Part shown: in pieces, positions 21,478 to 32,154 of the stretch
How positions within the stretch are numbered: position 1 is the stretch's first letter
Layout: each line of letters opens with the position of its first letter
Assembly (NCBI GenBank): GCA_015680685.1
Contig: MNCI01000665.1
Span: forward strand, 84,753 to 120,018
Length of the DNA: 35,266 nt
Source: Gnetum montanum
Taxonomy: Eukaryota > Streptophyta > Gnetopsida > Gnetales > Gnetaceae
Direction: 5' to 3'
Position numbers and translations under genes: made by a program
The notes under the pieces: generated by a model
The model's database searches: none
What the model saw: the letters and a program-made list of their open reading frames with translations, nothing else
Told to the model about the DNA's origin: nothing

Positions 21478-22290
21478 CTAATCCTCAAATTGTGCAAAAC
21501 GAACTTCCTATGCAATTCTACTTTGGAGATGTTTAGCATCTGAAATCTTTCTGTATCTTTGCATAGAGAAAGGAGGATGAATCTTCAAAGAATCAATAGT
21601 CTTAAATCTAGATAATGCAACAAATGTTAAACCCGTAACTTCTCTTGAACCAATGTCAATAATAGCCTTATCTAGTGTCATTCCTTGAGATTTATGAATA
21701 GTCATGGCCCATGCCAACCGTAACAGTATTTGATGAGATGTTTCTTGCACCACAAGTATAATTGGCACATGATGAGAATTACCATTATCAAATGCACATC
21801 CAATGTAGGAGTCAAAATCAACAATAACATACGATGGTAATGTAGGTGGCTATTTACCTTGAGGATACATAATACTATGAATTGTGTCAAGTGCATCATT
21901 CACTAATCCTACTTTTGGCCAAAAGTTAATGGTAAGCATTACCCTTGCACCTTCACATATAAGCAAAGATCCCTCTATATCATCACTATCATCATCTAAG
22001 ATTCTAAATGCATGGGGATCTCTATCTGTTACACACAATGCAACAGGTCTTTGCATTGTTTGCAACATCTTCTTATTGTGTGAATGGACTTTATCCTTTG
22101 TATCATATAAGTGCATTGATTCTTCAAAACCATCTAATCCACTCGAAGTGGATGGAAGATTTATTCGAGTAGCCAATAAATTATAATCTTCATCATGGCT
22201 TTTTCCTTCTCTAATATGCATCAATACTTCCGTGAATCTTTGTTGTTGAGGATCATTTCTAGACTAATGAAAATTGCATCTAAAATAACA
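21478..22290 (-). pseudogene. PIF1 helicase C-terminal domain
   Basis: One frame from about 22290 to a TAG at 21478, interrupted by in-frame TAG at 21850-21852 and 21508-21510. It carries the late PIF1 motifs: GARVMLTINFWPKVGLVNDA near 21890-21960, then WAMTIHKSQGMTLDKAIIDI and GLTFVALSR. The motif V/VI residues look intact. It is the best-preserved part of the Helitron gene. Confidence 0.88.
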
Positions 22291-22648
22291 AATATATCAA
22301 ATGATTTCCAAACCCCTATAATATCTGGATTTCTGGATGCATAAGGCACAACATCAAGCACAGGAGGAAGCTGACCCAAATGACCTATCAATATAATTGA
22401 TCTTGCTCCTAAAACTTCATTGTGATGTTTTGGAAAAAATTTTCTTAGTCGTTTATCAATGCTTTATAATAAACTCCCTCCCATAAAACTCATTTCATCA
22501 ATTACTATACATCTTACCTGTGATGGTCGATGCTACATACTTATCTTTGCAGATGAAGAGAGTTTTTTGTAGGCACCTATTCCAATGTTCAAACTAGAAT
22601 GAATGGTTGTTGTGTTAATGTTAAATGTTGCAGTTTCTGTGGGTGCCA

Positions 22649-23960
22649 TTACAAGTAAAGCATTATGTTTTTCATTACAGTATTCATGAAAGCATTACAA
22701 AGCGCGCCTATGAGAAATGACTTTCCCGTACCAGCTATTCCTTGGATAATCATTCTTAAAGGGAAAACAACTTCATCTATTGACTGTGAAAACATCATGT
22801 GGCCTATAATTTTATTGTAGCACTTCTTTGTCTTTACACCCAGCTTATCAGAATCATAGGTACTATAGTCACAATTAATCACAATCATAGACCGAGATGA
22901 TTTATTGCTGGCAATAAAACTTGTAGCAAATTTTCCAACATCCTCTCCCGGATATTGTAACATCCAGTTATGCATTCTATCAACATCTCAGAGCCTAAGC
23001 AACTCCACTTTTGTTCTCTAAAAATGACCTGTTGATAAGAGATGATGATTGAGGATTTCAAAATCATATTCCTCATGATCTTGCACCTAGGGAGTTACAT
23101 CTACAAATTGTCTTTCTTCCTCCAAAGCTCGCTAGAATTCTTCTTCAGTATTAATCTCCAATGCTACATACAGATGTTGAAATGACAACCACTTCATTTC
23201 AATATCCTCATCATTAGAACCAAGATATCACTTCACATCTCTAAACAGATAATGTAACAACAACATAGCCCAACAGTATTCAATCCATTTTTGTTCTCCT
23301 TGCTTTGGTGGGATGAGAAACTTGGAATAATATCTGATAATAGCATTTAGATCTAGGTGACACAGATTCCAATTTGGATTGGACGTATTGTTTATGTTGC
23401 AATTGTACTCTTTAAAACCCTATAGCAATGAGACACCCTCCATCGAAAGCAGACATTTTTTATACATATTAATAAGAGTTGTGTAGTTTTCAGCTTCATC
23501 AGTTTCATCTGAATTAATTTGAACCTTTTTGTACACTTGTCAAGAAACATTGAGTGTATGGAAAACATGATTACAGTTTACCAAAGGAAGCTCATACAAC
23601 ATGTGATAGACCTCCATAGCACCAATGTCTCTATCTGTAGCAACATCCATCACGAGCCTTCCATAGATTGATATAGCATCTTCATGAGGATTCCTTGACT
23701 CAGAAATTTGCAATAACATGTCAAGAAAAGATTGTGATTTCTTCTCTCTTTTAGCTGCATATTTTGCAATATATTTTATGACAACATATTGTGACATTAC
23801 TGGCTAAAAATCTGTATTTTCCCTCCATGTCTGAAGCATCATTCTGTTATGAACATTAAGCCTTGAATCATTTCTTCGAGGAACATAAGTAATCTCATTA
23901 CTATTTTCTAAATCTCTCTGAAGAGTTGATTCTAAAGATAACAACCAAGGAACATTGTAC
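22649..23960 (-). pseudogene. Helitron Rep C-terminus to helicase motif I
   Basis: One reading frame holds YNVPWLL, RRNDSRLNVHN, the catalytic YIAKY pair, a long linker, and the helicase Q/Walker A region (RMIIQGIAGTGKS). Stops in this frame are single TAG or TGA codons and no frameshift is needed across 22649-23797. Both Rep tyrosines and the Walker A lysine are present, so decay has spared the catalytic residues here. Confidence 0.85.
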
Positions 23961-24094
23961 CTAGAATTGAAAAATACAAAATTTGAATATCTATATATTT
24001 TTTCCCATCATAAATTAAATTGTACTTGCTAATAAAAATGAATGCAATGGTGAGGAAATAGTAATGATACAACATTTTGATTAGAAAGTGGCAC
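23961..24094 (-). other. Intron in Helitron Rep gene
   Basis: 134 nt, minus strand: TTGCAG then GTGCCACTTTC at the donor (24094) and TTCAATTCTAG at the acceptor (23961). It is AT-rich. Removing it keeps the Rep frame and places VCR next to YNVPW, the order expected in Helitron Rep proteins. Confidence 0.7.
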
Positions 24095-24261
24095 CTGCAA
24101 ACTTCTTTACCATTATGTTTTCGTAAGCATGCACCAGGTTTGCATACAGTATGTCTTTGAATAGCATTAAGGAAATCAACATAATCAGTTTCCAAATCCA
24201 TGAATTGTAGTTGTTCAGCAGTCAACTCACATGAATGACGTAACATATTTACACGTAAAAC

Positions 24262-24378
24262 CTAAGTGAGAAAACAAATTGAAAGAAGTAATATTGAAGA
24301 AATTAATATCTCTGTATTCTAAGCAATATTAGCAAAAAAAAACTATGTAAAGAATAGAAAAGATAAATGAGAACTTAC
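24262..24378 (-). other. Intron in Helitron Rep gene
   Basis: 117 nt, minus strand: donor GTAAGTTC at 24378, T-rich body, and acceptor TTTTCTCACTTAG ending at 24262. Both ends match plant consensus, and the flanking exons stay in frame (NGHPNN before, VLRVNM after). Confidence 0.8.
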
Positions 24379-25012
24379 ATTATTTGGATGTCCATTTACT
24401 GTAAATCTTGGATTCCATGCATTTGTAATTGAATCAAAAAATTCCTTTGTCCTATGCATGACATGAGGATCATTATTATTAAGCTCATCTACCTTTGGAG
24501 CACCTTGTATCCACAGGAAACCATGCACATGTGGAGATCCATGATGTTGCCACTCATATCGTGTCCAGTAGTCAACAACATGGAACTCATTTATCAAAAT
24601 TGTTTTAAAAAAGACAATGAACTTTGCAACTATATGCGGATTTTCTATGATATTACTTTGCCTCCAATGTTTGAGTTCAGTTGAGTTCTTAGGTGGATCT
24701 TCTTCCATTAGATTATGCAACTCAAGCCAATAGAGATTTGCTGCACTCAGAGTAAAAAAGATAGTAGGTGTTCCTAATTGATTCACCATGTTAGTTAGCT
24801 CTGTTTTACATTTTCTCCAATAAGATGGTGTACCACAAATGGATGTACCATATCACATTGAATTATCAACAATGACATGTGATGGAGCATTATTCAATTG
24901 TTCTCGCAGTTCTTCAATAGTTATGGGTGCATCAACAATATTTTTTTTTAAAAAAAATACAATGGTAGATTCCATTGCCTATCTCCTTCTAATGATATTA
25001 TAGATATAATAC
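24379..25012 (-). pseudogene. Helitron Rep HUH exon
   Basis: Encodes DAPITIEELREQL, FFTLSAANLYWLEL and the HUH nuclease core YEWQHHGSPHVHGFLW. Both metal-binding histidines are present. The wording around HUH (HHGSPHVHGFLW) differs from the usual plant Helitron form as I remember it (QKRGLPHAHILLWL-like) and is closer to animal and fungal or oomycete Helitron-type Rep proteins. An in-frame stop lies near the start of the exon and another between the two motifs. Confidence 0.85.
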
Positions 25013-25101
25013 CTACAAATAAAGGACACATGATTGCCTAAATGTCATAAAAAACATTATGAATAATGATAATAACAAATAAATAGAGAATTAATATTTA
25101 C
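25013..25101 (-). other. Intron in Helitron Rep gene
   Basis: 89 nt, minus strand: TTCAG then GTAAATATT at the donor (25101) and TTTGTAG at the acceptor (25013). Removing it joins KRFR and YYIYN in frame, as expected for the domain. Confidence 0.75.
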
Positions 25102-25720
25102 CTGAATCGCTTGTGACGTCCAAATCTACCATCTTTGTAGTGAATAAGATGTTTTGCATATTAATGCAATTTTACATCTTTAGCTCTATGCTCAAGAAAA
25201 TCACATTTTCCTTTAGGAAAAAGACCTAGAAATGTCATCGTAAACAACCCCATCATGTTAAACTCATTAATAGGAGAATCAGACATGGAAGGCCGTTGAG
25301 CAACATCTGAATTCTGCAATGATGGATTATGCATCCATGCTATTATCCAATCAATTTCCTTTCTTACAATTCCAGCACGTTGTGCAACTGATGATGTGTA
25401 ACTAATAATTTTTTCTTGCTCTTTTTAAAACAAAGGACCTTGAAATTGCAATCTCATTTCTCCATCCTTTTCTAACAATAGAATATAAGGAATGCTATGG
25501 AAGATGTTAACATCACCGGTATCAACAACATCATCTAATGCATGCATATCGATCTCGACATCTTAATAGTATAGATCATTTACCTTCTTAAAAATCAAAG
25601 CTTCATAAACCCGTCTCTTGTTGACAATGAAATTATACTCAGTGCCCATTTGATCTACTCTTCTCAATATCAAGAAAGGATGTCTTTAATTATAAGAGGA
25701 AGTCTTTTACTAATTTATGT

Positions 25721-25989
25721 GACATCTTAAGCAAAGCTATTTGTGTGACCTTTATACTTAAACTATCCACCAACTGCATGTGTAACTTGTAAAATGGGAT
25801 TATTTTTTGCAATTAACATTTCTTCAACCTCAGTTAAACAGCCTAGGATAGGTGGTTGGATACCAAGATCCATGTTATTTTTAACAAAAAATCATTTGAT
25901 TTTACAACCAAAACTGTCAAGAATATTATGTTTCTTTTCTTTAATGCACCCATTGCATGTGGATCCTCTACTTTTGGTTGAATCCAATA
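25721..25989. other. Junction between Helitron gene and E5
   Basis: Neither the Helitron N-terminus nor RT can be recognised here in any frame. Somewhere in this stretch the minus-strand Helitron meets the broken left end of E5. The Helitron 5' end (TC) could not be fixed. Confidence 0.4.
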
Positions 25990-27956
25990 ATATGCTAAGA
26001 AACATTTCAAGGGTTGCAAAACCATTGGTTAAACTAACAAAAAAGGACATACCTTTCGAATGGACTAGATAATGTGGGTTAGCTTTTCAAACTTTAAAAC
26101 AGAAGCTTGTAGAAACACTTATTCTACAAGCTCCTGACTAGTCTAGACCATTCCACATAATGAATGATGCGGCCAACTTTACCTTAGGAGCCATACTCAT
26201 GTAGTTAGATGACCAGAAACAACCCTATTACATTCACTGCATGAGTCGAAGTATTACTGGTGCACAACTCAACTACACCACAATGGAAAAGGAATTAATG
26301 ATTTGCACTAGCTAAGTTTAGGCACTATGTATTGGGCTATAAGGTATTTGTACACATAGACCATAGTGCAATTCAGTTCCTGCTAAATAAACCAATGGTG
26401 AGCCCTCGCATCATATGATGGCTCATAATCTTACAAGAGTTCGATCTTACAATGATTGATCATAAAGGCACCGAGAATGTTGTTACTGATCATTTATCTC
26501 AATTAAGATAGGACAACAAAGAGGATGAATATCCACTTTTTGATCACTTTCCTAATAAATACTCCTTTGTAGGTGTAGTAAATAATTAATTAACCACAAA
26601 AACAAATTAGTATAGTAGCATTCTTACCTATCTCCTTACACAACAAACACCACAAGAGTTAGATGCTAAAAAGAAACAGCAGTTTCTTCACCGAGCCAAA
26701 TATTTCATGGAAATCAATGGACACCTTTATAAGGTATGTCCTGATGGCTTGGTTCGATGGTGCATCCCTAATGTAGATCAATTATGAAGTCTCCAAGATG
26801 CTCATGAGGGTCCTTGTGGGGGTCATTATGCTGGGAGATGAACAACCATTAAAATCTTGCTTGTAGGATATTATTGGCCTACATTGTTCCAGGATGCTCA
26901 TCATTTTGTCCAATCTTGTGAGCGCTACCAACGTGACGGGGGAACAACTGCTAGGATGGAGGGTCCACAACAATGGATTCAACCTTTAGAACCCTTCCAT
27001 AAATGGGGAATTGATTTTATGGTGCCTATTACACCAATGTCCAATGGAAAAGCCTACATTGTTGTTGCCATTGACTATTTCACAAAATGGGTAGAAGCAG
27101 CCACAGTTACAGATTGTACATCATCTACCATTGCACGATTTGTTCAACAACAAATCATTAACAGGTTTGGTGTGCCTCGTGGACTTATTTCTAACAATGG
27201 CACACATTTCATAGGTGCAACTTTTTGAAATTTGATGCAACACTTAGGAGTTGAATTCAAACTGACTACACCATACCACCCTCAAGCGAATGGTCAGTTG
27301 AAGTAACCAATAGGGAGATTACGAAAATATTGACAAGAACCATTAGCAAATATAGGTGAGACTAGAGCACCAAACTGAATAATTCTCTTTAGGCATACCA
27401 CTCCACATGGAAACTCCCTATAGGCTACTCTCCCTATGAGTTAGTGTATGGAAAACTCCCAACGCTTCCTATTCAAGTAGAACTTCGTACACTATCTACG
27501 ACGTGTGATCTCAACCTTGACCTTAATCTAGCACAAAAATAATGGTTAATGAACCTTAACCTGTTAGATGAGAATCGATTAGTCGCCCTATCATCTAATG
27601 AATTGCATAAGGCTTTTAATAAACGACATCATGACCTGAAAATTAGAAAAGTGAAGTACCAACCGGGAGATAAGGTTCTTTATTGGAACCCCACACACGT
27701 GCCACAATGCACTAAATTTCAAACACTATGAGAAGGATCTTATATTATTCATGCAACTTTTTCTTCAGGAGCCATGATGATTTACAAACTTGAGAGCCTG
27801 GATAAGAAATTGTTGGTCAACATCAAACAAACCAAACCTTTCCATGAGCCTAGAACAACTAGTATCCATATTACCTTTGTTGGTGGACAACCCTGCTTGC
27901 TATTTTGGATATCCTCCTTCCAACTCAGTCGTGGGAGAGATGGCCACCAATGTTAA
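25990..27956 (+). pseudogene. pol: E5 pol: RT end, RNase H, integrase
   Basis: The RT end (NISRVAKPLVKL, DIPFEW) runs into RNase H (YYIH, LNYTTMEKEL, VLGYKVFVHIDH, TDHLSQL near 26490). Integrase starts near 26790 with GGHYAG and a zinc-binding SCERYQR in which the second Cys (26926-26928) is Tyr. In the catalytic core the first Asp (27013) is present. The second (27193-27195) is AAC, giving Asn in LISNNGTHF. The third residue, Glu (27300), is in another frame after a one-base shift near 27298. D-D-E spacing, 60 and then about 35 residues, is normal. The C-terminal part (PGDKVLYW) has no chromodomain and ends FQLSRGRDGHQC at 27956. Several stops confirm it is dead. PBS type and core fit a non-chromovirus Ty3 lineage such as Athila. 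Confidence 0.88.
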
Positions 27957-29804
27957 CCATTCTAAACCCTTAGCTCTTTTTGTGTTTTTGTTTTACACAT
28001 TTTTTCAATTTTACCTATTTTTTTTACACCATCGTTCACATTATTACTATTTATTTATTTGATTTACTTTCATTCGTCATATAATAAGTGCTCATGATGG
28101 TGGGTTGGACTATAATAATGTTGATTGCTAATGTTTGGTTTTTACCTTTGATTTTCAATGTTGATACTAAGATATGGTTCTTTTGATAAAATAGACAATG
28201 AGTCCACATCGTCCATTCATCCATTCAATATTGTGGTCTCATTTGGCTTTGGAACTATATTGTTCCTTTTATAAACTTATTAATGAATTGGTGGCTTGAT
28301 ATTCTTCAAACCAAGGAAGGATTCAATGGTTGAAAAGGGTGTGACTTCAAGGGGATTCGACGCACTTGTGCTGGCTATTCTCTTGGCACTTGGATGCTTT
28401 TCATGAGTTTTCTGCGATTCCACTATTGACCAAATATTAGGAAGTTGAATGAATCTAAATAAGTCTTTGCATGGTGTGGTTCTCATGCAAAAAAAAAAGA
28501 CTAGTGGAAATTCAAAGCACAACATTTAGACATAATAAAGAAACATGGGCTACAAACACTGATTATGGCACTGGAAAGACATGTTACCCATGCCTGAAGG
28601 TTCCCTCTACCTAAAGCCCTTTCTCGCTTCCTGCTTTCCTATCTTTCTCTCCTTGGAATGGTGGTGACTTGATGGATGCATTCTTGTTGCTTCATGAGGC
28701 TGGGTTGGTCAAGTGTATTGATGCAAGGTCAATGGATTTGGTTGGTGAGTCTAGACTTGGGATGAACTTTATTTAGTCACCTTAACCACATAATACACAA
28801 GGGACTTTACACAAACTTACTCTTGGGATTCCATTCCATATCCTCCTCTCCTTCCATATTTCTTCCCATATTCCACCTCATTACTGATTTTATGATTAGT
28901 CTACGTCTTGGTTGATGCATTATTAGTCTTCGGTAAACTCTTATGGGTAATTTTTTAATCATTGTTTCCATATGTCATTCCGAGAGCCTATAGCCTCTTT
29001 GGTTTGCGGGTTTATCAGGGCATAAAAGGCATGAGCTTACTTTGGGGAGGACCCACTGGCATTTCTTTTTGGTGCAATTGCTAAGTTCTTTTCCTTAAGC
29101 ATTCTTTGCAATCAACCATTTCTTGTTTCATCTCCATCCATGACATCTATTTTATTGGCTTCACCATTGTTTCATCTTCATTATTCCTTCAGTTTTTCCA
29201 CCCTATCACTACCGGAGGTTCGCTCTTAGCTGTGGGGGCCCTGTCACAAATTTTTTCATTCAATCACTTATCTTACCCCTACACCTTAGGTAGTTATTAG
29301 TTAAAAACCTCTAACCCAGTATCTGCCATACTCACAATGTAGCCAATGCGTTTATATCGAGGCAAGGTATCAACTACATTATGACTTATCTATCCTTGCT
29401 AATTCGTGATTGTGTTGTGTGTATAGATGACGATTACATGAACAATGGACTAGGATAGGAGGAAGCACTCAGGATGAACATGAGCTAGCGCATTTATGCA
29501 AGGAACAAGTTTGGTCATGTGGCTATGGATGAACAATGGAGTGCACATTTCTGACATCGAAAACAATGCACTTCATTTTCTTTTCTCTCTCTCTTTCTCT
29601 TTAAGCTGTCGAATGAGGGTTTGGATGTCATCTATGTACAGTGTTCACGACAAAGGGCGTGAACACCACCATTGTAATATGTTTGTTGATCCGTTCACTA
29701 GGCACTTTGAGTCTGTTATTCCCTGTTGCTGTCAGTTCTCATTTAGTCAATAATCCCATACCTTCCCAATATTTTGTAAGGAACTCAAGGAAATGTATTC
29801 ATTT
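27957..29804 (+). other. Long 3' non-coding region of E5
   Basis: Collinear with E3 17033-18896. It holds the 20-base block (TACTTTGGGGAGGACCCACT) at 29038-29057, a weakened second polypurine-like copy (AGCTGTGGGGG) near 29228, an acceptor-like GTATAG directly before ATG at 29427, and a CT-rich tract at about 29577-29602. No long frame is open. Confidence 0.6.
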
Positions 29805-29817
29805 AGTCATGGGGGTC

Positions 29818-30015
29818 TGATGAGCCACGATATCACATCCGTGATATCAAGTACGCAATATTGGAGGCTTCCAAGTGATATCGAACATCCGATATCGAGG
29901 CCTATCTTGTCACCTATAAATAAGGGGCAGGCACACTTGGTTTGACAATAGTTGGTTAATTAGTCTTAGTCCCTTACCCAAAATCTTGCCTTTATTCCTT
30001 CTTAGAGTTAGAATT
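29818..30015 (+). repeat. First 198 bp of E5 3' LTR
   Basis: Starts TGATGAGCC after AGTCATGGGGGTC and has GATATC at 29829, 29843, 29877 and 29891 plus AATATT at 29857, mostly 14 bp apart, with TATAAATA at 29915. It ends at CTTAGAGTTAGAATT. The solo LTR continues from this same sequence (near 1172) with ATTTCTC, so the break at 30015 is caused by the E4 insertion. Confidence 0.88.
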
Positions 30016-30941
30016 TGATGAGTGGCGAGGTACCCCTACACTCAACCACACGAAACGAGAGTAGCATGCGCGATCCGGTCAAACTCTGCAGACTAAATGC
30101 CTACACGTCCCATGGAACACTTGGGGTTAATTATTCATTGTCTTCCCAAACCTACTTGTGTTTGTCACGGTGTATGGTTAAGTAAGTCCGAGGTATATGA
30201 TTTTTATATCTTTTAATGTTTTTCTCCTATGCTATCGAGGTGAAGGGTTGAGAAACTAACTAACTCTAACTAATGAACTAAGTCTAAAGTAACTAGCGTC
30301 AGCATCCATTCCCACTTACCATACACACCCTGAACTATGCAACTGTGGCTACCAAACGCTAATCATTACAAGGATCACCACACATAATGGATGTGCTCGA
30401 AGTGATCGTACTAAGGCACTTAACTAGCCTGAGCATGATGAGTAGCCAATTCCTTGACTAGTCGTACACATCCATAGATGCTCGTAATCAAGTCGTACTC
30501 ATCCTACATTGAGGGTGAGAGAGACTAATCACGATGAGCAGTCGATTCCTTGATTAGCCGTACACATTCGTCAATGCTCGTAATCAATTCATACTCATGT
30601 CGTGCTACTGCAGGTAATAAATAACTAGTAGGAAATAACATGTAATAAACCTATTCCATGCACTGCAAGGTTTATCCACAAAGCTCGTCTTTATTGCTGT
30701 ACACACCTTACGTTCAGGTACAAAGCTACTCGAATAAAGATTTGTTCACTTGGGGACTCCTACTGTGGGCACATGGAAAATATTCTATCTTTGGAGTGAT
30801 CAATCTGCCAGAGTTTCCCTACTTTTAGCCTATGCTTCCAAATAACGGGAGTGTTGCCTCTTATTTATAGATTTGGCAGCGGACCGCGATATCGCAGGGG
30901 ACGATGCGATATTGCGATGCATGCGATATCGTGTCTCATCA
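30016..30941 (-). repeat. 3' LTR of E4
   Basis: A 926-bp LTR, TGATGAG to CTCATCA in plus orientation. The TATA box is at 30862-30869 (minus). It is longer than the other LTRs mainly because of an internal duplication: 30437-30502 and 30533-30598 are imperfect 66-bp copies with a 96-bp period. GATATC/GATATT sites lie at 30888, 30908 and 30925. Confidence 0.92.
30437..30598 (-). repeat. 66-bp direct repeat within E4 LTR
   Basis: GATGAGTAGCCAATTCCTTG... and GATGAGCAGTCGATTCCTTG... lie 96 bp apart. This block, with GTACACATCC and GCTCGTAATCAA, appears once in E1 and E2. It is a local expansion inside the LTR downstream of the promoter. Confidence 0.8.
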
Positions 30942-30954
30942 TACCCCCATGACT
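30942..30954 (-). other. Polypurine tract of E4
   Basis: Plus-strand TACCCCCATGACT is the complement of AGTCATGGGGGTA and directly abuts the LTR, the same as in E2 and E3. Further copies of the AGTCATGGGGG motif lie at 31514-31524 and 32913-32923. Confidence 0.75.
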
Positions 30955-31818
30955 AACTGAAAACTCATCCTCGAGTTCTTTACAATAATATAGGGAAGGT
31001 ATGTAATTATTGAGGGGAATGGAACTAATGGGATGACATGTGAACAGATCATCATTAAAAGACTTGACAAAACTGGTGTTCATGACAACAAGGGTGAACA
31101 CCTTATTACAATGACATCAAGCCTTTGTTGGCAGCTAAGAAAGAGAGAGAGAAAGAAGTGTTGTTGCTACCAATGCCAAGATTACACCTTTGTTGTCCAT
31201 CGGTAAGCGCATCATCGATCTTGCTCCTTACATAGCTGCTTCTAGCACTGCTCCATTCCACGTGTTTTCTCCAGATCCAGTCCGTTGTTGTATGATCGCC
31301 ATCTGCACACAAAACATAGTCTTATATTAGCAAGGGTAAATGAATTTCAATGTAGTTAATACCTTGCTTTGGTGTAAGTCCATTGGCTAGGTTGTGGTAT
31401 GGATGATATGGATCGGGAGATATATTAATGATGACTACCAAAGGTGTAGGGGTTAGGAAGAAAATCAAAAATTTTGGGGCTAAGGGAAAATCGAAAAAAA
31501 ATCAGGCCCCATACCCCCATGACTAATCACAAACCTCCGGTAGCATTAGAATGGAGAAAGAAAAGGAGTAAGAAAGAGAGATAAAAAGGGACGACTGTAG
31601 CATCGATGAAATAGATGTCAAGATGGTAATGAACAAAATAAAATTAATTGCAAAAATGTTAGGGAAAAGAAGTTAACTGGTGCTCCAAATAGGAACTTTA
31701 GTGGGGCCTCCCCAAAGCAGGCTCATGCCCTTAATGCCCTGACAAACCCATATTCAAAGAGTCCATAGGCTCTGGGAATGTCTTTTGGAATAAGAGTTAA
31801 AGTCTTAACCGCAAGAAT

Positions 31819-32154
31819 TTACCAAAAAGAAAATAGTGCATTAACCAAAATATACACTAATGATACAACCGGCAATGAGGTGAATAATGGATAGAAAGAT
31901 GCAGAGAAGAGAATGGAATGGATTCCCAAGAACAAGGTGGTGTACAACCCCTTGTGTGTTGCATGATTAATGTGACTTAGCAAATCCCATTCCAAGTCTG
32001 GCCTCAAACCAACCACATCCAGTGACTTCGCATTAATACATTCGGCTAAACCATCCACTTGGATAACAAGAATGCCTTCCCCAAGAGTCACCACCATTCC
32101 AATGAAACAAAGGAGAGAATGGGAAGCAAGAAGGGCCTTAGTTAGAGGGAACAT
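31819..32154 (-). CDS. Hydrophobic 111-aa frame in E4, possible env-like relic
   Basis: The frame starts MFPLTKALLASHSLL and ends YILVNALFSFW. Two hydrophobic stretches (about residues 9-32 and 69-111) could be membrane segments. The matching blocks in E3 (from about 17696) and E5 (about 28610-28930) are clearly homologous at DNA level but broken by stops and shifts. Its place between pol and the 3' LTR is where env-like genes sit in Athila-type elements. It has no recognised env domain, and a chance frame in T-rich DNA is a serious alternative. Confidence 0.3.
   Translation of the reverse strand: MFPLTKALLASHSLLCFIGMVVTLGEGILVIQVDGLAECINAKSLDVVGLRPDLEWDLLSHINHATHKGLYTTLFLGIHSILFSASFYPLFTSLPVVSLVYILVNALFSFW

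Larger units (their letters stand above)
21478..25720 (-). pseudogene. Helitron Rep/PIF1-helicase gene with introns, decayed
   Basis: Read on the minus strand, domains run in Helitron order. The N-terminal Helitron-like domain (25102-25640) includes KHLIHYKDGRFGRHKRFR. The Rep nuclease follows, with HUH motif SPHVHGFLW (His codons 24529-24531 and 24523-24525) and the two-tyrosine motif KYIAKYAAK (Tyr codons 23771-23773 and 23759-23761). The PIF1 helicase has Walker A GIAGTGKS (22718-22741), Walker B IDEMSF near 22490, GHLGQLPPV (usually GDLGQ) near 22380, and HKSQGMTLDKA plus TFVALSR near 21640-21700. The enzyme would nick, copy and move DNA by a rolling-circle route. Three introns are recognisable. 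Several in-frame stops (for example 21508, 21850) and at least one frame change kill the gene. No Helitron ends were located. Confidence 0.9.
25990..30015 (+). mobile_element. 3' half of an autonomous Ty3 element (E5), interrupted
   Basis: Contains the end of RT, RNase H, integrase, a 1.8-kb 3' region collinear with that of E3 and E4, the polypurine tract (29805-29817), and the first 198 bp of the 3' LTR. The 5' LTR, gag, protease and most of RT are absent: the left end abuts the Helitron. The 3' LTR is cut at 30015 by E4; its remaining part should lie beyond the window. This is the only copy here with pol enzymes and so represents the autonomous partner of E3 and E4. Confidence 0.88.
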
